This document shows, in pieces, positions 39,710 through 52,206 of a stretch of DNA of 64,000 nucleotides. Source of the DNA: Aliivibrio sp. S3MY1 (GTDB taxonomy: Bacteria; Pseudomonadota; Gammaproteobacteria; Enterobacterales; Vibrionaceae); assembly GCF_028765575.1 (NCBI RefSeq), contig NZ_JARACO010000015.1, forward strand, positions 29,557-93,556, in the 5' to 3' direction. Numbering within the stretch: position 1 is the stretch's first letter; each line of letters opens with the position of its first letter. The translations under genes were made by a program, and so were the position numbers. Under the pieces are notes generated by a model. It did not search any database. It had not been told where the DNA came from and saw nothing but the letters and a program-made list of their open reading frames with translations.

Positions 39710-42619
39710 TTAGTTATGGCTCACAACGATTAAACGCAGTGAATCAAGCTGAACTTGCGCTTTACCTATGTATCCTGAAAGCTCACTCATTTGAGTTTCA
39801 ATTTGAGTTAACTCTTCATCACGGATATTTGGGTTTACCGCTTTCAATGCTTGTAAACGCTCTAGCTCTGCCTTTAATGCTGCTTTCATCTCTGCGTTTG
39901 CATCCACTCGAACCGCTTCAATACGATCTTCAATACTCACTTCAGCCGTATCAATTAGCGCATGGATCTCTTTTTGAACAGAGTTCACAAGCTTACTTGC
40001 CATGTGGCGATTTACAGGGCTTAACTGACGGTTAAAGCTTTCAAACTCAACTTGAGCTGAAAGATCATTACCTTTACCATCCATCATTAAACGGATTGGC
40101 GTTTTAGGTAAGAAGCGACCGATACCACTTTGCTTAGGCGCTTGTGCATCCACCACATAAATCAATTCAAGTAATAGAGTACCCGCTGGTAGCGCTTTGT
40201 TTTTTAATAAAGAAACGGCTGTTGCCCCTACACCTTCGGTCAAGACTAAGTCAATACCACCTTGGATCATTGGGTGCTCCCAACTGATCAAGTTCATATC
40301 TTCACGAGAGAGTGCCGTTTCACGATCAAAGGTAATCGTACAACCTTCATAAGGCAGACCTGGGTAGCTAGATACCAACATATTTTCTGCTGGAGTAACA
40401 ACAATAGCATTTTCGCCTTTGTCATCCTGATTCAAGCCAATAGTATCAAATAGGTTTAATGCAAAATTAACTAAGTTCGTATCACCATCCGTTGCGGCAA
40501 TCTTCTCAGCAATCTCTTTTGCTTTCTCACCACCATTAGAATGAACTTCTAATAAGCGATCTCGACCTTGCTCTAATTGCGCTTTTAATTCTTTATTTAG
40601 TGCTGCAGACTCTTCAATCAGAGGCTCTAACCCATCTGATTTACCCGTCGCCAAAATCGCAATAATCGTATCTGCGAATTTTTCATACACCGCACGACCC
40701 GTTGGACAGGTTTCACCAAAGGCATTTAAACCCTCATCAAACCAACGCGCTAATAGCTCTTGAGAGGTGCCTTGCAAATAAGGAACATGAATATCGATAT
40801 CACGCTTTTGACCAATACGATCCAAACGACCAATACGTTGCTCAAGTAAGTCAGGATTGAAAGGTAAATCAAACATCACTAATTGGTTAGCAAACTGGAA
40901 GTTACGACCTTCAGAGCCGATTTCTGAACAGATAAGTACTTGTGCGCCACCTTCTTCTTGTGCAAAGTAAGCCGCAGCCTTATCACGCTCAATGATAGAC
41001 ATACCTTCATGGAAAACCGTCCCACGAATGCCTTCACGCTCACGTAACGCTTGCTCTAATTGCAGTGCGGTTGAAGCACGAGAAGCGATAATTAATACTT
41101 TCTCATTACGGTTTTCTTTGAGTAATTCAAGTAACCAGTTAACGCGTGGATCAAACTGCCACCACGTTGCACTATCGCCTTCAAACTCTTGGAAGATCTC
41201 TTCAGGATAAAGCATTTTCATTGCACGAGCTTCATCGCTCATGCGACCGCCCATCATAGTCGCAACACGCATTGACGTTGCATACTGCGATGGCAGAGGC
41301 ATTGGCATTAAGTTCAAATTACGTAATGGGAAACCTTTAATTGCAGCACGAGTATTACGGAATAACACACGCCCTGTACCGTGACGGTCCATTAAGTTAT
41401 CAACTAACTCTTGACGCGCCTGTGCTTGCTCTTCTTCTGATGCAGAAGATTCAATAATTCTAAACAGAGGCTCGGCATCTTGCTCAGAAAGTAGATCTGC
41501 AATGCGGTTTTTCGCCTCATTCGATAGCTTATCGCCACTCATTAATGCGGTTACGGCATCAGCAACGGGCTGATATTGACGCTCTTCTTCAACAAATGCG
41601 TCATAGTCGTAGAAACGATCTGGATCTAACAGACGTAAACGAGCAAAGTGACTTTCATGACCTAATTGCTCAGGCGTTGCAGTTAGCAGTAGAACACCGG
41701 CGGTCTCTTCTGCAATCGCTTCAATCACTTGGTATTCACGGCTTGGTTTTGTTTGATTCCACTCAAGGTGATGCGCTTCATCGACCACAAGTAAATCCCA
41801 ATCCGCCTCAACCACTTGTTCAAAACGACGCTTACTCTTACGAATAAAATCTAATGAACACAATACAAACTGCGCAGTATCAAATGGGTTTTCTGAATCC
41901 GCATACGCTTCAACACAGCGCTCTTCATCAAAGATAGAGAAATGCAGGTTGAAACGACGCATCATTTCAACTAACCATTGGTGTTGCAAGGTTTCAGGAA
42001 CCACAATAAGCACACGTTCAGCACGGCCAGATAGCACTTGCTGGTGAATGATCATTCCGGCTTCAATTGTCTTACCTAAACCAACTTCATCAGCCAGTAA
42101 AACACGCGGTGCGTAACGACGGCCGACTTCTTGTGCGATAAATAATTGATGTGGGATCAAACCCGCACGCATACCACATAAACCACGCATTGGGTTTTTG
42201 TGTTGTTCGTATTGATTTTGCAGCGCACGGTAACGCAAAGCAAAACGATCCATACGGTCAATTTGGCCTGCAAACAATTTATCTTGAGGCTTATTAAAGC
42301 GGATCTGATGGCTTAGTAATGTTTCACGAAGGACAACATTCGTTTCATCAGTATCGACACGTGTTCCGATATAAGTAAGTAGTCCAGCGTCTTCAATAAC
42401 GTCTTCTACTTCAAGAGACCAGCCTTCATGGCTTTCAATTGTATCTCCCTTATTGAACATCACTCGGGTAACGGGTGCATCGTGTCTTGCGTATAAACGA
42501 TTTTCTTCTGATGCGGCAAAAAGTATCGATACGGTTCTATCATCAACAGCAACAACTGTTCCTAAACCCAAATCACTTTCTGTATCACTGATCCAACGTT
42601 GGCCCAAAGCAAATGACAT
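39710..42619 (-). CDS. rapA: RNA polymerase-associated ATPase RapA (HepA)
   Basis: Swi2/Snf2-type ATPase that recycles stalled RNA polymerase. The start at 42619 ([12 protein letters not shown]) has GAGGTG upstream and gives 969 residues (E. coli 968). The N-terminal Tudor-like domains are followed by Walker A in [16 protein letters not shown] (177-184), DEAH at 280-283, SSLD-type motif III, and the second RecA lobe with [38 protein letters not shown], including the motif VI arginines. A C-terminal coiled region follows. It is upstream of rluA. Confidence 0.97.
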   Translation of the reverse strand: MSFALGQRWISDTESDLGLGTVVAVDDRTVSILFAASEENRLYARHDAPVTRVMFNKGDTIESHEGWSLEVEDVIEDAGLLTYIGTRVDTDETNVVLRETLLSHQIRFNKPQDKLFAGQIDRMDRFALRYRALQNQYEQHKNPMRGLCGMRAGLIPHQLFIAQEVGRRYAPRVLLADEVGLGKTIEAGMIIHQQVLSGRAERVLIVVPETLQHQWLVEMMRRFNLHFSIFDEERCVEAYADSENPFDTAQFVLCSLDFIRKSKRRFEQVVEADWDLLVVDEAHHLEWNQTKPSREYQVIEAIAEETAGVLLLTATPEQLGHESHFARLRLLDPDRFYDYDAFVEEERQYQPVADAVTALMSGDKLSNEAKNRIADLLSEQDAEPLFRIIESSASEEEQAQARQELVDNLMDRHGTGRVLFRNTRAAIKGFPLRNLNLMPMPLPSQYATSMRVATMMGGRMSDEARAMKMLYPEEIFQEFEGDSATWWQFDPRVNWLLELLKENRNEKVLIIASRASTALQLEQALREREGIRGTVFHEGMSIIERDKAAAYFAQEEGGAQVLICSEIGSEGRNFQFANQLVMFDLPFNPDLLEQRIGRLDRIGQKRDIDIHVPYLQGTSQELLARWFDEGLNAFGETCPTGRAVYEKFADTIIAILATGKSDGLEPLIEESAALNKELKAQLEQGRDRLLEVHSNGGEKAKEIAEKIAATDGDTNLVNFALNLFDTIGLNQDDKGENAIVVTPAENMLVSSYPGLPYEGCTITFDRETALSREDMNLISWEHPMIQGGIDLVLTEGVGATAVSLLKNKALPAGTLLLELIYVVDAQAPKQSGIGRFLPKTPIRLMMDGKGNDLSAQVEFESFNRQLSPVNRHMASKLVNSVQKEIHALIDTAEVSIEDRIEAVRVDANAEMKAALKAELERLQALKAVNPNIRDEELTQIETQMSELSGYIGKAQVQLDSLRLIVVSHN

Positions 42620-42801
42620 AGTGGTAATACACCTCAAAATTAGTTTATTTTATATAGAGTAATAAATTTTAGAACCTGAATAGAAAGCCTTAAGGCGAGG
42701 TTCAAAAGGGCGCTAATGTTACTGTATGACAGCACATAGGTCACGCCTATTTATCATAAAACTGAGTGTAGTAGATTATACTCAATTTGAGAGGAAAAAG
42801 T

Positions 42802-43506
42802 TTACTTAACCGCTTGCAAATATCGCTCTAATTGCGGCGGATTATCTTGCGTTGTTAGTTCAGATACTTTTCCAGAACTCAATATTTTATGCTCGCACAC
42901 AAAGGCGTAATGAGTGGCTAGAGCTTTTGCATCCTGCAAACTATGAGTTACCATCATCACCGTAAGACTCTGAGATTTAATGAGTTGATTGATTAAAGCA
43001 ATCATCTCTTCACGCAGCATAGGGTCCAGCGCAGAAAAAGGTTCATCTAATAGCAATACTGGTTTTTTTTGTACTAAGCATCGAGCTAATGCTACCCGCT
43101 GTTTTTGCCCGCCAGATAACTGCTCAGGTAAACGATGTAATAATTCATCAACTCCGACTTGTTGAGCAGCATGAATGACTTGCTCTTTCTCTGCCTCACT
43201 TAAGCGCAAGTTCGCTTTAATACCTAAACCAATATTGTCGGCAATCGAGAGATGAGCAAATAAGTTGTGTTCTTGAAATAGCATCGACAACGGACGCTGA
43301 TGTGGCGCTTTTGATAGTAGTGACGTGTTGTTGACCGTAATATCACCCGACTCTGGATTGATGAATCCTGCCAATAAACTCAACAAGGTACTCTTCCCTG
43401 CCCCACTAGGACCAAGAACAGCGACAACATCACCTTGGTTTACATCTAAATCAAATTCAAATAATTCTGAATGATAACAATATTTTACATCCGAAAAACT
43501 CAGCAT
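42802..43506 (-). CDS. thiQ: Thiamine ABC transporter ATPase
   Basis: Cytosolic ATP-binding subunit of the thiamine/TPP uptake system ThiBPQ. 234 residues. Walker A GPSGAGKS (32-39), Q-loop LFQEHNLF (near 77-84), signature LSGGQKQR (130-137), Walker B VLLLDEP and the H-loop VTHS. The ATG overlaps the thiP stop by one base. It is last in the riboswitch-led thiBPQ transcript. Confidence 0.96.
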   Translation of the reverse strand: MLSFSDVKYCYHSELFEFDLDVNQGDVVAVLGPSGAGKSTLLSLLAGFINPESGDITVNNTSLLSKAPHQRPLSMLFQEHNLFAHLSIADNIGLGIKANLRLSEAEKEQVIHAAQQVGVDELLHRLPEQLSGGQKQRVALARCLVQKKPVLLLDEPFSALDPMLREEMIALINQLIKSQSLTVMMVTHSLQDAKALATHYAFVCEHKILSSGKVSELTTQDNPPQLERYLQAVK

Positions 43507-45119
43507 TACGCTCCACCTTTATGATTATGTTTAGAAGAGAACAACCACTCCACCACGCTAAATACACCAACACTTAATAGCAATAAACTTAAGGAGACCA
43601 CTGCGGCGGCTTCCATTTGATAGCTGCCTAATAATTGAAACAGATACAAAGGCAAGGTGCGAAACTCTTGGCTGCCAAACAAGGCAATCGCACTTAAATC
43701 ACCAATCGACATAATAAAGGCAATCGCAAATGCATGAGCCATGGGCTTTCTTAATGCTCGCCATTCAATCAATCGAAAACGTGTAAAACCATAAAGCCCT
43801 AAACTGGCTGATAATAATTGGTATTGCTGCGCAATATGCAACAGAGGCTGCGCGAGTGTTTTTATCACATACGGCAGAGCCATAAGCGCATTCACGACGA
43901 CAACTATCCAAATCGCGATTGAAAATACATCGGTCATATCTCTGAGTAATAAAAACAATCCAGTACTGATCACCAAGCCCGGAGTCACTAAGATCATGGT
44001 TCCTATCAGATCTAATTTATCAGCCCATAATCGCTTCTGTTTTAATCTCAACGCCCGAGTCGTATGCAATAAGATAACGCCAAATATCATTGCTAATACC
44101 GCAGCGCCTAGAGCCACTATTAATGAGTTGGCTAACGCTAACCAGAAATCAGATGAACTAAACACGGTGATCAATTCCGAATTTAAACCACTAAGCACCA
44201 CCATCAATAACGGCGGTAATACAAAGAGTATCAGTAATATAATCCAACCTCTGTCCCACCACTTTTCTTGGATTGAATCTTGATACAGCACCGCTTGAGA
44301 AATGGATGCCGAGTCAACAGCAACCGATTTAGAAAAACGTTGAATAGATAAAGAAAGCACGCCACATAGCAACATCTGCCATAAGGCTAAAATAGCCCCC
44401 GCCTGCAAATCAAAATCAAACTTAATCGCTTGGTAGATAGCCAGTTCAATCGTGGTTGATTTTGGACCGCCACCTAATGCCATTACCGTAGCAAAACTAG
44501 TAAAGCAGAGCATGAATACAAGGCCTGCGACATGAGGGAATTGCTGCTTAATCCTCGGCCATGCCACCAATCGGTATTTACTCCAACCCGTTAACCCTAA
44601 ATGAGCCGAAAGTTGATGTTGCTCTGTAGGAATAGAATCCAGACTTTGTAGAAACAAGCGAGTAGCGAAAGGATAATTGAAAAAAACATGCGCGAGTAAA
44701 ATGCCATTTAAGCCATAAATTGAAAATGGCAGAGAATAACCAAACCATTGAAATAGATCAGCGATTAAGCCGCTATTTCCATAAATAGAGAGTAAGCCAA
44801 AAACACCCACTAATGCAGGAAGCACAAGCGTAGTCGCGCAAAGTTTCAGTAGTAAGCCTCGTCCTTTAAATTGACGTCGTGATAAGGCATACGCTGTGGG
44901 GATCGCAAGACTGATACTAAATAAAGTAGAAAGGAATGCTTGGTATAAACTGAACTTAGTTATATAGCGATAATAAGGATCTGACCAAACGAGACTTAAA
45001 TCCAAGCTTGGCGATTCTAAAAGCAGAGCACTGATCGCTCCACCAACAAAGCCAATAATGACAATCGCGATTAAATATCCCAATAAAGGAACTGAATAAT
45101 AAGAAGAGGTATTTTTCAT
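43506..45119 (-). CDS. thiP: Thiamine ABC transporter permease
   Basis: Inner membrane permease of ThiBPQ with two homologous halves, about 12 membrane helices. Each half has an EAA-type loop, seen as LSAHLGLTGWSKYRLVAWPRIK and LSASLGLYGFTRFRLIEWRALRK. I place the start at ATG 45119 (MKNTSSYYSVPLL), which aligns with the E. coli protein. A TTG at 45143 has the better Shine-Dalgarno (AAGGGG, 5 nt away) and would add eight residues; the choice is uncertain. It lies shortly after thiB and overlaps thiQ by one base. Confidence 0.93.
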   Translation of the reverse strand: MKNTSSYYSVPLLGYLIAIVIIGFVGGAISALLLESPSLDLSLVWSDPYYRYITKFSLYQAFLSTLFSISLAIPTAYALSRRQFKGRGLLLKLCATTLVLPALVGVFGLLSIYGNSGLIADLFQWFGYSLPFSIYGLNGILLAHVFFNYPFATRLFLQSLDSIPTEQHQLSAHLGLTGWSKYRLVAWPRIKQQFPHVAGLVFMLCFTSFATVMALGGGPKSTTIELAIYQAIKFDFDLQAGAILALWQMLLCGVLSLSIQRFSKSVAVDSASISQAVLYQDSIQEKWWDRGWIILLILFVLPPLLMVVLSGLNSELITVFSSSDFWLALANSLIVALGAAVLAMIFGVILLHTTRALRLKQKRLWADKLDLIGTMILVTPGLVISTGLFLLLRDMTDVFSIAIWIVVVVNALMALPYVIKTLAQPLLHIAQQYQLLSASLGLYGFTRFRLIEWRALRKPMAHAFAIAFIMSIGDLSAIALFGSQEFRTLPLYLFQLLGSYQMEAAAVVSLSLLLLSVGVFSVVEWLFSSKHNHKGGA

Positions 45120-45162
45120 AATTGCCAAAAGAAAGGAGCACAATGGTGCCCCTTATTTCAAA

Positions 45163-46185
45163 TTAGAATGTCAGGGCGTGTTGCCACTCACGGATCCATG
45201 ATTTACGTTGTTGTGAAATTGCTTTTGAATCAAATGACATAGCCTTACTCGGTACTGTTAAGCTATCAAACCCCTCAGGCAAAGCAACATCGGTCACAGG
45301 ATACATCCAATTACCGGTTGGCATCGCTGATTGAAACTTATCAGTTAAAATAAAGCGAAGGAACTCATCAGCAAGTTTATTATGTTGAGTATTTTTTACT
45401 TTCGCTGCCACTTCTACTTGAGTGTAATGGCCTTCAGAAAAATTAGCCGCGACAAATCTATCGTCTTTTTCAGCAATCAAATGATACGCTGGAGAAGTGG
45501 TATAAGACAAAACCAAATCAGACTCGCCTTCTAGGAACATACTGTAAGCTTCAGACCAGCCTTTGGTTACTGTGACCGTTTTCTTAGCGAGTTGCTTCCA
45601 CGCGTGCGGTGCTTCATCACCATAAACAGACTTCATCCACAGTAATAACCCTTGGCCCGGTGTCGAGGTTCGTGGATCTTGATAAATGACGTTTAGATCA
45701 TCGCGCTGCTCTACTAGCTCTTTTAAACTTTTTGGCGGATTGGTCACTTTTTCTTTATTGTAAACAAATGCAAAGTAACCGAAATCATAAGGAACAAATA
45801 TCGCGTCATTCCAACCTCCCGGTAAAGTGACAGAATCAATATTCACTTGATGCTGAGCCAATAGCCCTGTCGCCTTCGCTTCTGCCATTAAGTTATTATC
45901 TAAACCTAATACTACATCTGCTTTGGCATTTTTCCCTTCTAAACGAAGTCGATTCAAAATAGAAACACCATCATCAAGTGCTACCAATTTTAAATCACAG
46001 CCACATTGCGCTTCAAAAGCCGCTTCAATCGTTGGGCCTGGGCCCCAATCCGCCGCAAAAGAGTCATAGGTGTAAACGGTTAGCGTCTCTGTATCTGCAG
46101 CAGAAACAGAAAAAGAAGACGCCGTGACGATAGCTAACGCTGTCGGCAATAGTTTAAATAGAGAGGAAATTGAAAGAGTGTTCAT
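45163..46185 (-). CDS. thiB: Thiamine-binding periplasmic protein
   Basis: Receptor of ThiBPQ (also tbpA). 340 residues. A signal peptide (about 1-29, ending VSAAD) is followed by LTVYTYDSFAADWGPGPTIEAAFEAQCGCDLK, the typical start of ThiB, then DVVLGLDNNLMAEA, FVPYDFGYFAFVYN, and GWSEAYSMFLEGESDLVLSYTTSPAYH, the thiamine-binding region. First gene after the TPP riboswitch. The SD-like AAAGGAT lies about 14 nt from the ATG, longer than usual. Confidence 0.96.
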   Translation of the reverse strand: MNTLSISSLFKLLPTALAIVTASSFSVSAADTETLTVYTYDSFAADWGPGPTIEAAFEAQCGCDLKLVALDDGVSILNRLRLEGKNAKADVVLGLDNNLMAEAKATGLLAQHQVNIDSVTLPGGWNDAIFVPYDFGYFAFVYNKEKVTNPPKSLKELVEQRDDLNVIYQDPRTSTPGQGLLLWMKSVYGDEAPHAWKQLAKKTVTVTKGWSEAYSMFLEGESDLVLSYTTSPAYHLIAEKDDRFVAANFSEGHYTQVEVAAKVKNTQHNKLADEFLRFILTDKFQSAMPTGNWMYPVTDVALPEGFDSLTVPSKAMSFDSKAISQQRKSWIREWQHALTF

Positions 46186-46245
46186 TGTGTGCGCTTACAT
46201 CCTTTTGAGCGGCACAGAATTAAGGTGATATTCTCTAAGAGGATG

Positions 46246-46374
46246 TCATCTCAATCCCTACGCCAGCATTATCTGAGTCAGGTAGTACGGGTTTAAGCGA
46301 GCATTATCCAATGCTTACTAATCTCAGCGAATACCAATCTAGATTACTAGTTGATATCGGTTGCTCCCCGATGA
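46246..46374 (-). promoter_or_regulatory. TPP riboswitch (THI element) controlling thiBPQ
   Basis: Read on the minus strand: GGGG near the 5' end, GCTGAGAT, ACCCG, ACCTGACTCAGATAATGCTGGCGTAGGGA split over two conserved loops. This is the TPP consensus in order. P1 is formed by TCATC (46374-46370) and GATGA (46250-46246). The variable arm (about 46330-46358) is a long hairpin. Downstream, 46237-46246 can pair with the SD region 46197-46206 (nine of ten positions), so translation control is likely. Confidence 0.93.
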
Positions 46375-46439
46375 GAGGTCATATTGTATGTGTGAATCAA
46401 GCAATGAGCTAGAGGTTTTCTCTAAGCACACTCATTATA

Positions 46440-47060
46440 TCAACGGTGATCGTAACCCCAGCGAGGGACTAACCCTTGATCTATACCTAAATGATCTAAT
46501 ATTCGAGCGACCATAAAATCAATTAAATCTTCAATCGACTTTGGTTGATGATAAAAACCAGGTGCGGCAGGCATAATAGTCGCACCAATTTGAGAAAGCT
46601 TTAACATATTTTCTAAATGCAACGTTGAAAATGGCGTTTCTCGGACAACAAGAATTAATTGACCACGCTCTTTTAACACCACATCAGCAGCGCGCTCTAT
46701 TAAATTATCCGAAATACCATGAGCAATAGAAGCAACACTACCTGCAGAGCATGGACACACAATCATTTGCTTTGGTGCTGCTGATCCAGAAGCGACTGGT
46801 GAAAACCAATCCTCTTTACCACAAACCGTTAAATTATCCGCATGACAACCAAGATGCTCAACCAGTGCCGCTTTCATCGCATCAGGGCCACTTGGTAACT
46901 TCAAATCATGCTCTGTCGCCATCACCACGCGAGCTGCTGACGATATTAAAAAATAAACGTGATAATCCGCCGCTAATAAACATTCAAGCAAGCGTAGACC
47001 ATAGGGCGCACCAGATGCGCCTGTCATTGCTAAAGTTATCGCTCTCTTTTCAGATTTCAT
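46440..47060 (-). CDS. ubiX: Flavin prenyltransferase UbiX
   Basis: Prenylates FMN to make the cofactor of the UbiD decarboxylase in ubiquinone synthesis. 206 residues of the flavoprotein fold: [20 protein letters not shown] at the N-terminus, [38 protein letters not shown] in the centre, and [19 protein letters not shown] with [15 protein letters not shown] near the C-terminus. The start overlaps the mpl stop by 4 nt. No prenyl acceptor partner gene (ubiD) is in the window. Confidence 0.95.
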   Translation of the reverse strand: MKSEKRAITLAMTGASGAPYGLRLLECLLAADYHVYFLISSAARVVMATEHDLKLPSGPDAMKAALVEHLGCHADNLTVCGKEDWFSPVASGSAAPKQMIVCPCSAGSVASIAHGISDNLIERAADVVLKERGQLILVVRETPFSTLHLENMLKLSQIGATIMPAAPGFYHQPKSIEDLIDFMVARILDHLGIDQGLVPRWGYDHR

Positions 47061-48412
47061 TGTTGGTTTAACTTCTCAAGTAATTTACCGTGAATGCCTT
47101 CAAAACCACCGTTACTCATTACCAATATTTGATCACCCGGCTGTGCTTCGGCCACAATCATATCAACAAAAGCATCAATATTATTATGAGTATAAGCAGG
47201 TTGAGTACACTGCAGTGCAACATCATCTACCGACCAAGTGATATTGTCTGGTTGAAAAAGATAAACCGAATCAGCTGCATGTAGAGAAGCCGCCAACGTA
47301 TCTTTGTGAACGCCTAATTTCATGGTGCTTGAACGAGGTTCTAGTACCGCAATAATTTTCTTATCGCCCACTTTATTACGTAAACCACCTAGCGTTAGAT
47401 CAATCGCTGTTGGGTGATGAGCAAAATCATCATAAACAGTGACTCCATTTACTTCGCCTTTAAACTCTAGACGACGCTTAGTATTAATAAACTTACCTAA
47501 CGCTTCACAAGCTAAATCAGGAGTAACCCCTACGTGACGAGCAGAAGCGACCACCATAAGCGCATTACTGACATTATGATCGCCGACGAGATCCCAATTT
47601 ACTTGCCCTACTTTCTCGCCTTCAAAATAGATCTCAAATTGACTGCCATCTTTCTCAATTTTAATCGCTTTCCATTGGCCATCTTCACCGGTAAATTCAA
47701 GCTCACTCCAACAACCTTGTTCTAATACTTGCTCTAGTGGCTTATCTTGTTTTGGTGCAAAAATACGTCCGGTACTTGGAACCGTTCTAATTAAATGATG
47801 GAACTGGCGCTGAATAGCGGCAAGATCATCAAATATATCCGCATGATCAAATTCAAGGTTATTCAACACAAGAGTTCTCGGGCGGTAATGAACAAACTTA
47901 GAGCGCTTATCAAAAAAAGCACTGTCATATTCATCTGCTTCTACGACAAAAAACATGCTTTCGCCTAAACGCGCCGATTCACCAAAATTACCAAGTACAC
48001 CACCCACTAAAAATCCAGGTTTATAACCACACTCTTCAAGTACCCATGTCAGCATGCTCGCCGTTGTGGTTTTACCGTGGGTTCCTGCCACCGCCATCAC
48101 CCAGCGATCTTGTAATAAGAACTCTTGAAGCCATTGTGGTCCTGAGGTGTATTTCAGATTTTTATCCAATACATATTCAACGCACGGGTTACCGCGGCTC
48201 ATTGCATTACCAATTACGACAAGATCTGGTGCAGGATCTAACTGGCTTGGGTCAAAGCCTTGGATGATCTCAATACCTTGAGACTCTAATAATGTGCTCA
48301 TTGGTGGATACACGTTAGCATCGCACCCCGTAACCTTATGTCCAAGTTGGCGAGCCAATGTCGCAGCGCCACCCATAAAAGTGCCGCAAATACCAAGGAT
48401 ATGAATATGCAT
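47057..48412 (-). CDS. mpl: UDP-MurNAc : murein tripeptide ligase Mpl
   Basis: Cell wall recycling enzyme that joins the tripeptide L-Ala-gamma-D-Glu-meso-DAP to UDP-MurNAc. 451 residues of the Mur ligase family. [12 protein letters not shown] at the N-terminus, ATP loop GTHGKTTT (110-117), a [35 protein letters not shown] block that distinguishes Mpl from MurC, and [10 protein letters not shown]. It is followed by ubiX with a 4-nt overlap and is divergent from fbp. Confidence 0.96.
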   Translation of the reverse strand: MHIHILGICGTFMGGAATLARQLGHKVTGCDANVYPPMSTLLESQGIEIIQGFDPSQLDPAPDLVVIGNAMSRGNPCVEYVLDKNLKYTSGPQWLQEFLLQDRWVMAVAGTHGKTTTASMLTWVLEECGYKPGFLVGGVLGNFGESARLGESMFFVVEADEYDSAFFDKRSKFVHYRPRTLVLNNLEFDHADIFDDLAAIQRQFHHLIRTVPSTGRIFAPKQDKPLEQVLEQGCWSELEFTGEDGQWKAIKIEKDGSQFEIYFEGEKVGQVNWDLVGDHNVSNALMVVASARHVGVTPDLACEALGKFINTKRRLEFKGEVNGVTVYDDFAHHPTAIDLTLGGLRNKVGDKKIIAVLEPRSSTMKLGVHKDTLAASLHAADSVYLFQPDNITWSVDDVALQCTQPAYTHNNIDAFVDMIVAEAQPGDQILVMSNGGFEGIHGKLLEKLNQQ

Positions 48413-48595
48413 AATTACAACCGTCTTATTATTAAATTAGTGAGCAACCTCAATACAAAGTTACTTCAATACTCTTAAAAAGTTCTATGCTATAGAATGA
48501 ATTACAGCAAACAGTAACACAACTATTATAAAAATAAATCAGTACCTAACCCTACTTACCGTTGATATCTAATAACAGAGAATAAAGGAATAACT

Positions 48596-49606
48596 ATGTC
48601 TGAAATAAGAACCCTAGGTGAGTTTATTGTTGCTAAGCAGCATGACTTTCCTCACGCAAGCGGAGAACTTTCCTCACTGATTGGTTCAATTAAGTTGGCA
48701 GCTAAAATTGTAAACCGTGAAATAAATAAAGCAGGACTTGTCGATATCACAGGTGCTTCGGGTGAAGAAAATATCCAAGGTGAGCAACAACAAAAATTGG
48801 ATCTGTACGCCAATGATAAATTCAAAGCGGCATTAGAAAACCGTGGCCAAGTTTGCGGTGTCGCAAGTGAAGAAGAAGACGAAGCCGTTGCTTTTAACAA
48901 AGCGTTAAATAAAGACGCAAAATACGTAGTATTAATGGACCCATTGGATGGCTCATCAAATATTGATGTTAATGTTTCTGTCGGGACTATTTTTTCTATT
49001 TATCGCCGTATTTCACCCATTGGAACACCACCAACCGAAGAAGACTTTCTTCAACCAGGAAGTCAACAAGTCGCCGCTGGTTATATTATTTATGGCTCAT
49101 CAACTATGCTTGTTTATAGTACTGGACATGGAGTTCACGGCTTTACTTATGACCCATCTTTAGGCGTGTTCTGTTTATCTCATGAAAATATGAAAATCCC
49201 ACAAGATGGCAATATTTATTCAATTAACGAAGGCAATTACATTCGTTTCCCTGAAGGTGTGAAGCAATATCTAAAATACTGCCAAGAAATCAGCCCTGAA
49301 GATAATCGTCCTTATACCTCGCGTTACATTGGTTCACTGGTTGCTGACTTCCATAGAAATTTACTTAAAGGTGGGATTTATCTATACCCAAGTACGCAGG
49401 CTTATCCAAACGGGAAATTAAGATTACTTTATGAATGTAATCCGATGGCTATGCTGATTGAAGAAGCGGGCGGTAAAGCGACAGATGGAGAAACGCGAAT
49501 TCTAGATCTTAAACCAATCGAATTACATCAACGAGTACCCTTCTTTGTTGGCTCTAGCAATATGGTTGATAAGGTTCACGATTTTCTTACTGAATGGCAG
49601 AAGTAA
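48596..49606 (+). CDS. fbp: Fructose-1,6-bisphosphatase class I
   Basis: Gluconeogenic hydrolysis of fructose-1,6-bisphosphate. 336 residues (E. coli 332). It shows EEED near residues 97-102, the metal site [50 protein letters not shown], and the C-terminal [22 protein letters not shown]. It is a single gene, divergent from mpl and convergent with rplQ, with a shared terminator at 49664-49692. Confidence 0.97.
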   Translation: MSEIRTLGEFIVAKQHDFPHASGELSSLIGSIKLAAKIVNREINKAGLVDITGASGEENIQGEQQQKLDLYANDKFKAALENRGQVCGVASEEEDEAVAFNKALNKDAKYVVLMDPLDGSSNIDVNVSVGTIFSIYRRISPIGTPPTEEDFLQPGSQQVAAGYIIYGSSTMLVYSTGHGVHGFTYDPSLGVFCLSHENMKIPQDGNIYSINEGNYIRFPEGVKQYLKYCQEISPEDNRPYTSRYIGSLVADFHRNLLKGGIYLYPSTQAYPNGKLRLLYECNPMAMLIEEAGGKATDGETRILDLKPIELHQRVPFFVGSSNMVDKVHDFLTEWQK

Positions 49607-49663
49607 ATTTTCTGATACTCGTGTAATTAGATAATTACTGGAATGGGTATTAAATTCAGGATA

Positions 49664-49692
49664 TAAAAAAACCGAGTCCTAAGACTCGGTTT
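49664..49692. terminator. Terminator of the alpha operon and fbp
   Basis: AACCGAGTC-CTAA-GACTCGGTT is a 9-bp perfect stem with A and T runs on both sides. It ends rplQ (minus) and fbp (plus). Confidence 0.92.
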
Positions 49693-49713
49693 CTTTGTGA
49701 AACTACTTACTGA

Positions 49714-50097
<384 letters not shown>

Positions 50098-50130
50098 CTA
50101 ATCCTTCTAACTAGATAATTAGTGAACTGA

Positions 50131-51120
50131 TTAATCTTCAGCGATAGACGCTGGTGGCCAGTTCTCTAGGCGCATGCCTAAAGAAAGACCACGTGAAGCT
50201 AGAACATCTTTAATTTCAGTTAAAGACTTCTTACCAAGGTTTGGCGTTTTAAGTAGCTCAACCTCAGTGCGCTGCACCAGATCACCAATGTAGTGAATCG
50301 CTTCTGCTTTCAAACAGTTAGCAGAGCGAACCGTTAGTTCAAGATCGTCTACAGGACGCAGTAGGATCGGATCGAACTCTGGCTTTTCTTCTTTCTCTTC
50401 AGGAACTCGTACATCACGAAGATCTACAAATGCATCCAGTTGTTCAGCTAAAATTGTAGCTGCACGACGGATAGCTTCCTCAGGATCAAGTGTACCGTTT
50501 GTTTCCATATCGATAACAAGCTTGTCTAAGTCAGTACGTTGCTCAACACGAGCCGCTTCAACCGCATAAGATATTTTATCTACTGGGCTGTAAGTTGCAT
50601 CGACAAGCAGACGACCAATTGGACGCTCATCATCTTCATTATGAATACGCGCTGTTGATGGTACATAGCCGCGACCACGCTCTACCTTGATTCTCATGCT
50701 GATTTCAGCATTGTCATCAGTTAAGTGGCAGATTACATGCTCTGGGTTCGCAATCTCAACATCACCATCATGGGTGATGTCACCTGCAACAACAGGGCCT
50801 GCACCAGACTTGTTAAGAGTAATGATAACTTCATCTTTACCCTCAACCTTAACGGCAAGGCCTTTAAGGTTTAGAAGGATTTCAAGGATATCTTCCTGAA
50901 CACCTTCTTTGGTGCTGTACTCATGTAATACGCCTTCGATTTCTACTTCAGTTACGGCACAACCCGGCATTGAAGATAGTAAAATACGACGTAGAGCGTT
51001 ACCTAGAGTGTGGCCAAAACCACGCTCTAACGGCTCAAGAGTTACTTTTGCGTGAGTCTGGCTAACTTGTTCAATGTCAACTAGACGCGGCTTTAGAAAT
51101 TCTGTTACAGAACCCTGCAT
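50131..51120 (-). CDS. rpoA: RNA polymerase alpha subunit
   Basis: 329 residues, identical in length to the E. coli subunit. The N-terminal assembly domain (about 1-235) includes [36 protein letters not shown]. The C-terminal domain (about 250-329) binds UP elements and activators and includes [38 protein letters not shown]. It lies in the alpha operon between rpsD and rplQ, as is conserved in proteobacteria. Confidence 0.99.
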   Translation of the reverse strand: MQGSVTEFLKPRLVDIEQVSQTHAKVTLEPLERGFGHTLGNALRRILLSSMPGCAVTEVEIEGVLHEYSTKEGVQEDILEILLNLKGLAVKVEGKDEVIITLNKSGAGPVVAGDITHDGDVEIANPEHVICHLTDDNAEISMRIKVERGRGYVPSTARIHNEDDERPIGRLLVDATYSPVDKISYAVEAARVEQRTDLDKLVIDMETNGTLDPEEAIRRAATILAEQLDAFVDLRDVRVPEEKEEKPEFDPILLRPVDDLELTVRSANCLKAEAIHYIGDLVQRTEVELLKTPNLGKKSLTEIKDVLASRGLSLGMRLENWPPASIAED

Positions 51121-51143
51121 TGTGTCCTCTCTATATTGAAGCT

Positions 51144-51764
51144 TTACTTAGAGTAAAGCTCGACGATCAAGTGTTCGTTGATGTCGGCAGACAAATCAGA
51201 ACGTTCAGGAAGACGCTTAAACGTACCTTCCATTTTGCCAGCATCTACTTCAATCCAAGTTGGTTTTTCGCGTTGTTCAGCAACTTCTAGAGCAGCTTTA
51301 ATACGTGATTGCTGTTTAGCTTTTTCACGAATTGAAACAACGTCGTTAGCCGCAACTTTGAAAGAAGGAACGTTAACTACTTTACCATTAACTAGAATAG
51401 ACTTATGGCTAACTAGTTGACGAGATTCAGCACGTGTAGCGCCAAAGCCCATGCGGTAAACTACGTTATCTAGACGACCTTCAAGAAGTTGAAGTAGGTT
51501 TTCACCTGTGTTGCCTTTAATACGAGCAGCATCTTTGTAGTAGTTACGGAATTGTTTTTCTAGTACGCCATACATACGACGAACTTTTTGCTTCTCACGA
51601 AGCTGAACGCCATATTCAGATAGACGACCGCGACGAGCGCCGTGTACACCTGGAGCGTTATCGATTTTACACTTGGTATCGATCGCACGTACGCCTGATT
51701 TAAGGAATAAATCAGTGCCTTCGCGACGGCTAAGCTTCAGCTTAGGACCCAAATATCTTGCCAT
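51144..51764 (-). CDS. rpsD: 30S ribosomal protein S4
   Basis: 206 residues, the E. coli length. It begins [35 protein letters not shown] and contains the S4 RNA-binding domain ([37 protein letters not shown]). S4 starts 30S assembly and, in E. coli, represses its own operon by binding the leader at rpsM. The zinc-type cysteines of some S4 proteins are absent (only one cysteine). Confidence 0.98.
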   Translation of the reverse strand: MARYLGPKLKLSRREGTDLFLKSGVRAIDTKCKIDNAPGVHGARRGRLSEYGVQLREKQKVRRMYGVLEKQFRNYYKDAARIKGNTGENLLQLLEGRLDNVVYRMGFGATRAESRQLVSHKSILVNGKVVNVPSFKVAANDVVSIREKAKQQSRIKAALEVAEQREKPTWIEVDAGKMEGTFKRLPERSDLSADINEHLIVELYSK

Positions 51765-51795
51765 GTTCTTTCTCCAATATTCCTAGAAACGAAAC

Positions 51796-52206
<411 letters not shown>

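Noticed and set aside
39688..40035. 115-codon plus-strand frame inside rapA
   Set aside because: It is a shadow of the rapA coding strand with low-complexity leucine content and no RBS.
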